A stretch of DNA of 64,000 bases from Rehmannia glutinosa (taxonomy: Eukaryota > Streptophyta > Magnoliopsida > Lamiales > Orobanchaceae), in the NCBI GenBank assembly GCA_016081115.2, contig CM071924.1:87062616-87126615 (forward strand), in the 5' to 3' direction. Positions 1-10,698 of the stretch are shown here, in pieces. The position numbers were made by a program, and so were the translations under genes. The notes below the pieces were generated by a model, which saw only the letters and a program-made list of their open reading frames with translations, was not told the DNA's origin and searched no databases. Numbering within the stretch: position 1 is the stretch's first letter; every line of letters begins with the position of its first letter.

Positions 1-2990
1 CTCTTCTTCTCTTCTTCTTCTCGTCATCACCGCCTTCTTTTTCTTCTCATATGCCTTCCCGGCAGCTTCATCTTTCCTTATTCTTTCCTGTCTCTCCCGC
101 CATAGCTGAGTTTGTCTCTTGTTTTCTTCTTCTATCCTTTTTGCATACTCGGCGTTGGTTTTAGCCACTTGCAAGTTCGCCACATGGTCAAGCCCGGCCC
201 ATAGATCCCTCCTTTCTTTCCTGGATCTACGTATTCAATATTCTTGGCGAGAGGCCTGGGTGCAAGCTTCTTCCTCCATCGCCGCTTCTTCCTCTACCTG
301 CGGGCGTATCTTGTCTTTGGGGCTTCTTCTTTCCAAACAGTGCCCGGCGGAGTGACCAAATGAGAGGATCACGGTTGTCTCATTGTCTGTCGACTTCTTC
401 ACATAATGTGAGACCCTTTTCCCGATCACAGTCCCAAGCTTGAGCCAAAGACATATTTGCAAAATAACCTTGATTCGAGCGTTTTGAATTCGTCAATCGA
501 TCTTGCTCTGTCCCGACATCCGAAATGGCATACGTGTCTCTCATCAAACCGGAATGCCTCCGTGTTCTTTCAAAATGTTCATCACCCTGGCATCCATTCT
601 TCCTTCCACCTCCTTCATCCCTCGCTTCAATTTCTTTTCTCTTCTCGGCCCATAGATACAGTGTTGGAGTGGCGAGTCACTGGGAGTTTGCCGCTTATAA
701 TGTCACCGTGACAGGACCTGTTGGGGGTTTGTGCAATCATCAAGGTCATATTCTTTGATCCTTCCCCTCGTGATTTTCCTTTCTTGATTTCAAAATTTCC
801 TCGGTGATTTTCCCTTCTCAAATTTGTTCCTTGTCATTGCTCCTTTCTTTTCAACTTGATTTTCTTTGCTTTAAGGTATTCCTCTTCCCCCTTTTTGGCA
901 TCATCAAAGGATAGAGGAACTCCGAGGAACATCTTTGGCAAGCATGAAGTCGAGTCTTGATGGTTGAATTTTGCTTCAAGTCTGCTGCGTTGTATCTTTG
1001 CCGCGAATTGACCGAGTAGCGTTGGATTCTCTGAAATCGGCTTCATCTCAGGCCATGAGAAGGCTGAATTTTCTTGTCATGTGTTCTTCCAAACGCTGTG
1101 TATATCATTTGCATTACGCTCACGCGGCAACTTGATCTCGGCGGTGTGAGCTTCGTGCATATGGTCAATGTGTTCCCGCAGCCTTCGTTTTCGCATCAAC
1201 ATTTTCGGCTCTCCATACCAGCGACTTGTTGAATAATTGTCTGAAGTATCTCACCTGTTCCACACGCATTGATTCTTTCTTTGTTGCCACCATTCCCTTA
1301 TCCTGACCGCGTGATGCCTCTCAAGTCACCGTAAGGTTGGCATCTCTGTTGTCCGGGCGCATATCGAGGAGGCCGATGCCTCTCCATCTTTTCAACTTCA
1401 AAAAGAGTGCCTTGAACACTTCTCGTACTTGGTGATTCTTCTTGCGGTGATGGCCATCAAAGCGTCGAAATCGAAGTCGGTGGAACAATGGTGCCTGAGT
1501 GAAAAACAGGAGCTGGTCTGTGATAGCGTGCTTGCTCATTTTCGACTCTTCGTGGAGTTACGTATCTCCAGTGAGAAAGGAAAAGATTCCACAAAGGATT
1601 CATCACCGCCATCCGGGATTTGTTCGATGATAAGCGGTGGGCGTGAAGTTCTTTTGGGAATCGATCCAGTTGTAGCTTGAGGAGGCCGGAGCGCGGTCGC
1701 CGGTTCAATTGGGTTTTGTGGTGCGATGGGCTAAACTGGCGAGCCTCAATTTGTCTTAACAGCCGTTGGTCTCACTGATTTCTCCTTTTGAGTAGACTGG
1801 TCCTCGGCCTTATCGAAGCGTCATCGGACGATGATGAGATTTCCATTTGTGGCTCATCATCAAAATTAAAGGTCTGACGAGTAGTCTTTGGGATCGGACT
1901 TGCTCGTGCCTGGAACATCCGCAGCGGTGAGTCTTTTGGATTTGTCATGGGGTTGACTCGACTTTCTTCTTCGCCTTCGATCCCGAAAGGTGACATCGGG
2001 GTTGTCCTGGGAATCATGAAGTGCGCTGATCTCCTTCTCGGATGGATCGATGGTTGCGGGAGGGATGTTCTCTACTTGTTTGTGTTACCCCGGGAAGTCT
2101 CAATCTCCCGTGGGCCTTCATTTCCTCCAGCGGTCTCTCTTTGCTGCGAGGCATGGTCTTCCCTTTCGACGAGTGTCACTGTCTTAGGGTCTTCTACATG
2201 GCATCCATTGGAGTCTCAACCCCATGGATTGCGCTTTCATCGCCCAGTGTTAACTCCCGTACATTCCTTCCTCGTGCCTCGATTGCATCGGCGCGTCATT
2301 AGCCTTCAGAGCGATTGGCACCTCAGGTGAGACAGTCTCAATCGTCCGAGCTTCGTTGATGGCAACTTGCTTTGTTCTTCTTGTGTTTGAGTGTTCTTTG
2401 CTTCGCCTCCTACATTCTTTGTGGAGTCATCTGCGGCATCCTCCGACCTTGCCGCGGTGGGGGGAGTTTCCCCTCGGTGGCGCACCACCGTGAGTGACTT
2501 GGAGTGGGGTTACTCGTCTCCAAACTCCCGGTTGTTGCAATTGATGGTTCAGCCGTTGGGGCGGTGGTGGCACACCTTCAATAGGGGTTGGCTCGACCGG
2601 GGTCCCCACTAGCCCAGTTTCATCGCCATCTCCTTATTGCCTTCTTCCCGAGTTAGGCTTTGGGAAGTGGTAGCGGCAACATCGGTGGCTATTTGCTTGA
2701 ACCACTCCCATTGGATCGATTTCAGTGTGTTACGGAGGACTCTCCTGGTCCCTCCATCGAGTCTTTGCTCGTGAAGTATTCTTGATTCGTGCGATGCTTG
2801 CTGCATCGTGATCCGCAATTCTTCGTGGCGGCGGCATTCTCGAGATTCCTCATCACTTTCGGAGGAGACATCAAGGAGAGGATGGAAGCGTTACGTGGTG
2901 CCGGGAGATAGGGCGGATCTTGCCTTCTCGCGTGCTTCGGCTTCTTCACTTGCTTTTCTCTCTCCTTGTCCTTGTAGATCTGCAGAATAT
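1..2990 (-). pseudogene. Distal part of the Sirevirus additional ORF, decayed
   Basis: This continues the additional ORF of 3005-4531 in several frames. Fragments align in the same order with copy 2 at 36863-39780: the piece near 834-1046 carries GVPLSFDDAKKGEEEYLK, which is also found near 37800, and 2722-2818 has the MQQASHESRILHEQ block matched near 39700. The first ~130 bases correspond to the Lys/Glu-rich coiled-coil region at 36863-37090. Frequent frameshifts and stops show that it is no longer a single reading frame. No function is recognised for this half. The composition (K/E-rich helices, Q/E-rich linkers) suggests a coiled-coil structural protein. Confidence 0.7.
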
Positions 2991-3004
2991 CCATACGATT
3001 GTCT

Positions 3005-4531
3005 TCATCTAGAAATGGGAGCACAAAAGTAGATAATCGAGGAAATTGAGCGATTCTCTTCTTCTTCTATGAATTCAGGCCGTTGGAACTGTTCCCTTGA
3101 CTTGCTCAACTTCCATTTTCTCCACTCACGCAGACGATTTTGGATGTCTGGGTAAGGTGGAGATAGGATCATTACATCACTATCTGCTTGGGCTGGTTCT
3201 TCTTGAGTTTCAGCTGTGTGAGCTACAACTGTGTCTTCGGGTTGCCTCTGCTGATCACCTTCAGCAGACTTGGCTGTTTCATCAATTACATCTGGAGACT
3301 CTACTTCTCCAGTAGTCTCCGGTATTTGTGCTAGCTGAGTAGCTGACTCAGCTGGTTTCTCCTGTTCGGATTGCTTTACAAGTCTTCTTCGTCTCTTAGT
3401 TTGTACCAGAGGGATTTCTGGTTCAGAGACGGTGTCCTCTGAGTCTTGGGCGGCTGGGGCCGGTGCTTGTGTTTGTTTCTGAGGAGCTGGCCGTCTAGGT
3501 TTGTCAGATCTCCTCTTTTTGACGATCAGAGAAGGAATTTGTGAGTCCTTCTCGACCGCTGCTGCAGGGGCAGGTGACACGGCTGCTTGGGCAGGTGACT
3601 CTGCTGCAGGGGCAGGTGACTCTGCTGCAGGGGCAGGAGCATGTTTGGTTTTCTTTGCTGCAGGGGCAGCAGACTTCTTGGTAGCTGCAGGGGCAGCTTT
3701 CTTCTTGGTTGGAGAGGAGGCAGCTGTGTCTTCGGGGTCAGCTGATTCCCCCTCACTGGTGTCAGCTCTCTTGGCGTACGCTCGCTTCTGAGCACCAGAG
3801 AGATTAGCTCTGAACATCCTCTTGTTAACATGGAATGCTTTCCCATGTCTAAGAGGGACTCCTTTCACCTCCAATAGTCGGCCAATCACCAGGCCATATC
3901 CCAGAGATCCTCCAAATGACCCATCTTCTTTGAAGGACTTGTTCCCTACGTTCTGGCAGAGTCTGCTGTAGATAAACTCAGCCCAGTTTATCTTCTTTTC
4001 TTCGATTATTGCAGCCATCACAATCAATTTTGCCTTTGACAGTTGGTCAAAGCTGCCAAATTTGATGTCGATGCATTTGGCAACTATGTCCAACAATTTG
4101 TGATAATCCTCCTTCAGCAGTCTCTTGTTTGCTGTGTATATTATTTTGTCAGCAACGTCGGACTTGGCTATTTCTTTCCATGCGTCAGCCAAGTTTACAT
4201 CAGCTTCCTTAATTTCAGTTGCTCCTTCTGCTGGTAGTGAGCAATATTCAGCCAAATCCTTGGCAGTGATAGTCAGCTGCTTCCCATGAACAGATGACTT
4301 GATTCCTTCATCGTGAATCTCAGCATTCACGTAGAATTGTGCGACCTCCTCCACGTAGGTCATAGGATATTCCAGCGTTAGAAACGGTTTCAGTCCTGAC
4401 GTTTCTAACTTCTCCGCGATTTTCTTCACCAGGGTGTCGTCGGACCCCTGCTTCACCATTCCGTCGAAATCCACGGTCGAACCGGTGTGGATTTGTTTTC
4501 CCAACTTGGTAAAGTTATACGTTGGTGCCAT
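3005..4531 (-). CDS. Additional (env-position) ORF of Sirevirus copy 1, open for 508 codons
   Basis: The ORF starts at the ATG at 4531, which matches the start of the homologous ORF at 41487. Residues ~1-250 form a globular domain with the pattern seen in the family Pfam calls putative plant transposon protein (PF20167-like; my assignment by eye). Residues ~265-350 are an Ala/Pro/Lys-rich tail with tandem APAAESP units (21-bp DNA repeats around 3565-3640), resembling a linker-histone tail. Basic clusters KKRRSDKPRR and KRRRR look like nuclear localisation signals. Glu/Thr-rich sequence follows to the stop. The open frame contrasts with the broken gag-pol upstream. In copy 2 the similarity continues beyond 3005, so the stop here may be a secondary truncation. 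Function is unknown; there is no signal peptide or convincing membrane segment, so env-like describes only its position. Confidence 0.7.
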   Translation of the reverse strand: MAPTYNFTKLGKQIHTGSTVDFDGMVKQGSDDTLVKKIAEKLETSGLKPFLTLEYPMTYVEEVAQFYVNAEIHDEGIKSSVHGKQLTITAKDLAEYCSLPAEGATEIKEADVNLADAWKEIAKSDVADKIIYTANKRLLKEDYHKLLDIVAKCIDIKFGSFDQLSKAKLIVMAAIIEEKKINWAEFIYSRLCQNVGNKSFKEDGSFGGSLGYGLVIGRLLEVKGVPLRHGKAFHVNKRMFRANLSGAQKRAYAKRADTSEGESADPEDTAASSPTKKKAAPAATKKSAAPAAKKTKHAPAPAAESPAPAAESPAQAAVSPAPAAAVEKDSQIPSLIVKKRRSDKPRRPAPQKQTQAPAPAAQDSEDTVSEPEIPLVQTKRRRRLVKQSEQEKPAESATQLAQIPETTGEVESPDVIDETAKSAEGDQQRQPEDTVVAHTAETQEEPAQADSDVMILSPPYPDIQNRLREWRKWKLSKSREQFQRPEFIEEEENRSISSIIYFCAPISR

Positions 4532-5039
4532 TTCTCAGAATAATTTCAAGGAAAAGTTCAGAAATTTGATTTGAAGGTTGATAGGGTTTCGAGAGTATTT
4601 GCCTTTGCTTTTTGAGAGAGAGATTGAACAGTTTTAGAAGTGTGAGAGAGAAACGGACGAAAAATGGTTTAAATATGTTTATGAAAGGGCGGCGGACGGT
4701 TTTTTGAATCGTGATCGAAATCAACGGCTCGGATTTCGCACGCATATTGAGCGATTCATGTCTCGTATTTAATGCGGCAAAGATTTATATCCAATCATAG
4801 GCTTGGTGTGCGGCTTTATGTCTGTACACATCATCATTATCTTTGACGTGTCTCTTAAAACATTCCCGCTAAGTCAAAAACGATCATAGTTTTTGTCACT
4901 TTGCTCATAAGTTATTCAAACTTATCTCTTAGTGACTTAACTCTGCTTCTCACATTTCTCTTAGTGACTCGGCTATCACCGACTTGGTATAGTTGACTTT
5001 TCCGACATCTGGTGATTCTTGAGCTAATTTTTGTTTTCA
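4532..5039 (-). promoter_or_regulatory. Spacer between pol and additional ORF with candidate internal promoter
   Basis: There is no coding signal here. Minus-strand reading shows a TATA-like CATATTTAAACC (4666-4677), 135-146 nt upstream of the ATG at 4531, then a CT-rich leader with several CTCTCTC runs. Further up lies a block near 4705-4800 shared with copy 2 (41660-41760), including AGCCGTTGAT and a CCAAT-like motif. In copy 2 the TATA-like box (ATACATATACC, 41620-41631) has the same spacing. This layout looks like a plant pol II promoter plus 5' leader. That it drives a separate mRNA is inference. Confidence 0.45.
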
Positions 5040-8000
5040 CTCTTTTTCACCTTCTTTCCTGTTCCATTTCTTTTCTTTGATTCTTCCGTGTCTCGGCTTA
5101 GCTCAATTAGCCCCAACTCATGTTTGAGTTCTTCAAATCTTGACTCACATAATGGTTTTGTGAAGATGTCAAGTTAGTTGTTTGTCGGTTGAGATATATT
5201 CCAAGATAATGTCCTTCTTTTCAACATGATCTCTTATGAAATGATATCCGACATCAATATGTTTTGTTCTTGAGTGCAACACAGATTTTGAGTGATTGCA
5301 ATGGCACTTGTGTTATCACACATGATTGGAATTTCTTTTTCTTCAACTTCATAATCTCTCATTCACTTTGTCTCATCCATAGGACTTGGGCTAACAGTTT
5401 TGCCAGCCTATGTATTCTCGCTCACTTTGTAGAAGTGGCTATTGAGTTTTGCTTCTTGCTAAACCAGAAATTAACTGTTTCAAGCATTTGACATGTGCCT
5501 CAAGTACTTTTCCTGTCCACTCTGCATCCAAAGATAGTCGTCCGAATAGCCAATTAGCTTGAATCCACCTTCCTTTGATACCATAGCCCTACTTTGCTTG
5601 GTTTCCTTTTAAGTATCTCAATATTCTCTTAGTGCCGATCATATGGCTCTCTTTTGGGAGCAGATTGAAATCTTGCACATACACCTACAAAGAAAGGTGA
5701 TGTCGGCTCTAGGCTAGTGAGATAGAGCAATGATCCAATAAGTGCTCTCAGTATCTTGTTTGATCTACATGTGCTTGCCATCCGCATCCATGTCCATTTT
5801 GATGATGTGTTCATTGGTATTTTTACTGAAGACTTCTCTTCCATACCAAATTTCTTCATTAAATCTCTGGTGTATTTTGTTTGACTTATGAAGGTTCCAT
5901 CCTTCACTGTTTCACTTGAAGTCCAGGAAGAATGTCGACTCTCCCATCATGCTCATTTCAAATTTACTTTGCATGAGGTTTGAGAATTTTTCACACGGAC
6001 TCTTTGTTAGTGGATCCAAAAATGATGTCATCCACATATATTTGAACAAGCAAAGATACTCTTCTTGTCTTGAATTCTGAAAAGTGTTCTATCTACTTTT
6101 CCTTTAGTGAATCCATTTTCGATTAGGAATTGTGACAGGGTATCATACCATGCTCTGGGTGCTGTTTCAATCCATACAAGGCTTTCTTGAGTTTGTACAC
6201 TTTGTCTCCAAGAGTCTTCTGCTCAAATCCTGGAGGTTGTTCAACATACACTTCTTCTTCCAATAATCCATTTAGGAATGCACTTTTTACGTCCATTTGA
6301 TATACAAAGTGAAATTTTTGTGAGTGCATAGGCAAGAAACATCCTTATAGCTTCCAATCTTGCTACAGAGCAAATGTTTCATCAAAATCTATTCTTTCTT
6401 CTTGGCAATATCCTTTGGCTACCGGTCTTTGCTTTGTTTCTTACCACGAACCTTCCTCGTTCATCTTATTTCGAATACCCATTTGGTTCCAATAACATTT
6501 TGATGTATGGGTCTTTGTACTAATTCCCATACTTTATTTCTCTCAAACTCGATTGACTCTTCTTGCATAGCTTGAATCCAATGTGTGTCATCCAATGCTT
6601 GTGACACATCTTTGGGCTCTATCTGCGAGATGAAGCATGTGAACATTATGCTTTGTTGAGTTCGATCTTGTCTTGACACCTTCTCTCATGTCCCCAATGA
6701 CAAGTTACGGTGGATGGTCTCTCGGCCATCTTACGTCGGGTTGAAGTAAGTTAGCCGGATTGATCGACTTGCGGTACCGTGTTCTTTGTGGTCGACTCTC
6801 TCGTGATCACTCACCGCAGATTTTCCAAATTGTTTTTGAGATTCACTATCTCATCTTCTTCTCAATTGATAATCCCCGCCTTGACTTGAAAGATAGGGAT
6901 TCTTCAGTGAGGTTGGATGTTTCACTTATCGGTGACTCTTCAATGTCTTTTCCATTTATGTTTGGCTCATCGAATACTACATGAATGGATTCTTCTGTAA
7001 CCATAGTTCTTTTGTTGAGTATTCTCGTAGGCTTTGCTCTCTCACCAGTATCCTAAGAAGATACCCTCATCGCCTTTAGCATCAAAAGCCTTTAGGTTGT
7101 CTTTGCCATTATTGTGGATGAAGCATTTACATCCAAATATCCTGAAATATGCAACATTTGGTTTTCTTCCATCCGGATCTCATAGGGAGTCTTTGTCACC
7201 GCCTATTTATCATACATCTGTTTTGGGTGTAGCAGTGTGTTGATTGCTTGACCCCAAAATCTTTTTGGTAACCCCTTGACTAACATGGTCCTTGCTTCTT
7301 CCTTGAGGGTTCTTCCTTCTTTCGCAACTCCATTCTCACTTTGTGGAGTCCTTGCGGTGATAGTTCATGACCAATACCATTCTCAATACTGATCTTGAGT
7401 TATTATTCCATTGACAAACTCGGTTCCTCTATCTGATTTTATTTTGATAATGGTTTGACTCTTCTCATTTTGTATTCTCTTCATCACCGTGTGGTAACTT
7501 TTGTAGAGTTTCTTTTCTTGCACATGAATATTGTCCATGTATATCTTGAGTAGTCATCTACTACCACCAAGGTGTATTTCTTTCCACTTATGCTTGCTTT
7601 GGTTCCACTTTGGGCCAAATAGATCCATATGAAGCGGTGCAATATTCTTGTTGAGGATGGGCATGTCTTTTTTGAATGAATGACGACTTGATTTGTTTTC
7701 CTTTCGACATGCATCACATATACTCTCCTTCTTGTATATCGAGTCGGAAGCCCTTCCACAAGATGACTTCTTGCAAGTTTGTTGATCGTTTTGAAATTCG
7801 AGATGACTCAGCTTTTTGTGCCACAAACTTGATTCACCATTGTGCTCTTTTTGCTAGTAGACAGTCTTTGGGTGTTGCAATTGACCAATCCACTACATAC
7901 ATATTCTTCCTGTCTATTTCCTTGCAGACAACTTCATTAGATTCAACATTTTTGATTTGGCATATTCCCATGTTGAATCCAACATTGTAGCCCTTGTCGC

Positions 8001-8270
8001 GAGTTGGTGATGCTTAGTAAATTGAAGTTTAGTCCTTCAACATATGCAACATCTGTGATTTCTAAACCATTCCTTTTGATGGATCCATTGCCTCTTATTT
8101 CACCAGGAGCTTCATTTCCTCCAAATATGACTTTTGCTCCTTTGACTTCCTTGAATTTTGACAGATTTCTCTTATTTCTGTCATGTATGGGAATGCACCA
8201 CTATCCATGTACCAGTTCCTTGGCACTTTCACTTCTCCTTGAACTCCGCAATCAAGAAATTAAGTTTTAG
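5040..8270 (-). pseudogene. Sirevirus pol: protease, integrase, RT and RNase H, decayed
   Basis: Domains in transcription order. An aspartic protease trace with WYMDSGA lies near 8200. The gag-pre-integrase zinc-binding region is at 7826-7700 (WHKKLSHL and ICDAC give the H-H-C-C pattern). The integrase core has PLHMDLFGP and VVVDDYSRYTW at 7640-7530. RT begins near 6640 (DTHWIQAMQEE), with DVKSAFLNG and VYVEQPPGFE at 6300-6220, the catalytic YVDD around 6030, and FISQTKYTRDLMKKFGM and ARFQSAPK at 5900-5660. An RNase H trace with MCDNTSAIAITQN lies near 5300. Pol proteins of this family process, integrate and copy the element. At least ten stops or frameshifts separate these blocks, so no functional polyprotein can be made. 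The nearby YVDD and FISQTKY blocks favour the Sirevirus lineage. Confidence 0.85.
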
Positions 8271-8299
8271 GTACCCATTCTTGTCGGTCCCGAGGGGTT

Positions 8300-10569
8300 A
8301 GAATTATAAGATGATCCAACCAACTATAGCCAAATGATGTGACTCAAGAGGTTGCCATCTATCGATGCCATAATCATAATTAATTACGCAAATTGCTTGG
8401 GGATTCTAGGTTCATACGGTACAAATTGTCTCTTTTGTCTCTATGCTGCATATGTGTTTTAGCAATTGCCTTTCTTGGGTAATTGTGGTGTCCTTGAGTG
8501 TAGTGCCTAGGTGCATATGTGTCTTTGATGAAAGCTCTTATGCTTTTGGAATGGCCTTTGTTGAGTTCTAGGCCTTTGCCATTTGGGCTTGTATTCCATA
8601 AGTCTCTAGCCGATAGTTCACATTGTTCCATCGGCTTGGCTTGGATATTTTCTACCATTCCCATCATATGTATTTCTTTTATGAGTTTTCTGGGGTTTTT
8701 GGTAGCTCTGCTTCTTCTTTACTGAGTATTTTGTTTGGAGTCTGTGAGGACTCGGTGAATCTCTTCTCACTCCTTTCAAAGACTCTCAACCGGTCGTTTT
8801 CCTTTTCCTTTGTAACCAAGGCCATTTGCTTAGTATTGTGCTTTGGATTGAAAGTGTGTGCATCATTTAGAGTTTTGGATTTTTCGGACTCTTCATGACT
8901 TGAAGATCCTTTTTCCAAAATTACTCTTGAGGTTTGACATGGCACAAAGGAATTAAATCCTAAGCCTGTCTTGTCTCCACATTCTCTTTGACTCATAGTA
9001 AGATCATCCAATGATTTAGATGCCTTAGTGAATGAGGCAATAACATTTTTGAGGTCATTCTCCCTCTTTTCTATAGCAATTTCTGCTATTAATTTAGCAT
9101 TTTCAGCCTTTTAAACTTTTATTCTCATCGGCTATTTGACTTAGAGTACTCGGCTCCTTAGTCACTTTGAGTTTTGATTTTTGAGTAAATCTGTTTTCCT
9201 CATTCAATAGTGTGTGTGAGGTTTTAATGTGCTCAAAATCTTTCATCATTTTGCCTAATGAATCATAAAGATCGGTGGGTGATGAAGTGTGTGTGTCACG
9301 ATCACTATCACTAGTGTACGAGCTTGTTGAGTTAGATTGTACCTCATCTTCTTGATCTTGTTCTTTGGCCATTAAGCGGATCAAGGCTTCTTCTTCGAGT
9401 CACTCGAGTAGTCGGCTTCACCGCTCTCTCGAGTCACTTTTTTCTCTTGACTTGGTCTCGGCCAATCTCTGCCGACCATCATTGCCTTTTTCTTTCTCTT
9501 GTCTTCTTTCTCTCAAGACCTTTCTTTCTTCTTCGTTTAAGACTTGTTGACTACAGGATATGAGCAATCAATGGCATAGTGACCTGGTTGTCTACAATTC
9601 CAACATAGATATTCACCTTTTGATCGACTCTTTCTATTCTTGAGTTGTCGACCCTTTGATACTCAACTTGTTGATGATCATTCTCTTGGTTGGCCTATCA
9701 TCTCTTGATTTGGAGGGAGCCGAGTGTCTTCGGAGGATTCACCCTTTCCTCTCTTGTAGTTCTTGTTAAAGAACTTGTTAAATCTTTTGACCATCGTGAG
9801 CTATTTCTTCCGGGTCAATTGCCTCTTTGACCTCAGCTCTCCTTCCGTCTTTGACAACTAGAGCAGCTGTTTTGGGTACAAATTGTCTCTTCCTGGTCTT
9901 TCCTTCTCACTCAAACTCGTAGGCTTTGAGGTCCGAGAATAACTCATGATTGGATGTCTTTGATAGGTCCATGGAGTGTCTCAATGCCATGACCTTCATT
10001 TCCCATTCACTGAAGACTTTTTAGGATCTTCATACACATTTCCTTTTGTGTATATTCCTTTCCAAGTGTAGACTGACTCATTTGTGATTTCGTAAACCGA
10101 GCATCCAGTTGATCCGGTTTTCTCACGAGATCATTTTAAAGTTCTCAAATTTTTGTCTTTTGCTCGATAGTTTGTTTTCTTTGATTTGCTCGAGCCTTCA
10201 CAAATCATTGTCGCTTTGTTCCAAATTTCCTTAGCGCTTTTGCAAGATTTCACTTTATTGAACATGGCTTTGTCCAAGGTTTTGTAGAGAATGTCCTTGG
10301 CTACATTGTCCAGGTTGTATCTTTTTCTGTCATCATTTGTCCACTCGGTTCTTGGTTTTTCAACCATGACTGTCCGTCTTTCGATCTTCTTCCCCTTCAC
10401 CGCAACTCTTCTACAAATTGTGTTCACCTTTAATATTTGCGGAGGCCCATCTTCTATCACTATCCACATTTCATCATGTAATCTTTGATAGATGAGCACA
10501 AATACGAATTTTCCAATCATCAAATTCTTCAATAGTGAACATAGGAATGCGTGTTAGATTTGCTTCCAT
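8300..10569 (-). pseudogene. Sirevirus gag, decayed
   Basis: The start is the ATG at 10567-10569, at the same position relative to the primer site as the gag ATG of copy 2 (34893). The N-terminal region (10532-10131) keeps LHDEMWIVIEDGP and the WTNDDRKRYNLDNVAKDILY block of the UBN2/DUF4219-type gag. A CCHC zinc knuckle with the C-N-C-G-H-C spacing is readable at 9610-9560 (CWNCRQPGHYAIDC). Downstream (9384-8380) come Ser/Asp-rich and coiled-coil segments typical of the long Sirevirus gag tail, including GLGF near 8960. Gag forms the particle shell and packages RNA. Frameshifts separate these pieces. Confidence 0.8.
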
Positions 10570-10684
10570 GATAATAACTTTTAATGATAGAAAAGAGTTT
10601 TGAAAGATTAAGTACTAAAGCGGACTTTTGAAAAGATTGGAGATCTAGTTCAAGAACTTGATGCGGAGGTTCAATGAACCAACC

Positions 10685-10696
10685 GCTCCGATACCA
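10685..10696 (-). other. Primer-binding site, copy 1
   Basis: Minus strand TGGTATCGGAGC, two bases inside the LTR end (...GGGACCTACA). It matches the plant initiator-Met tRNA primer site TGGTATCAGAGC except for one A-to-G change. It fixes the inner edge of the 5' LTR and the orientation of the element. Confidence 0.85.
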
Positions 10697-10698
10697 CT

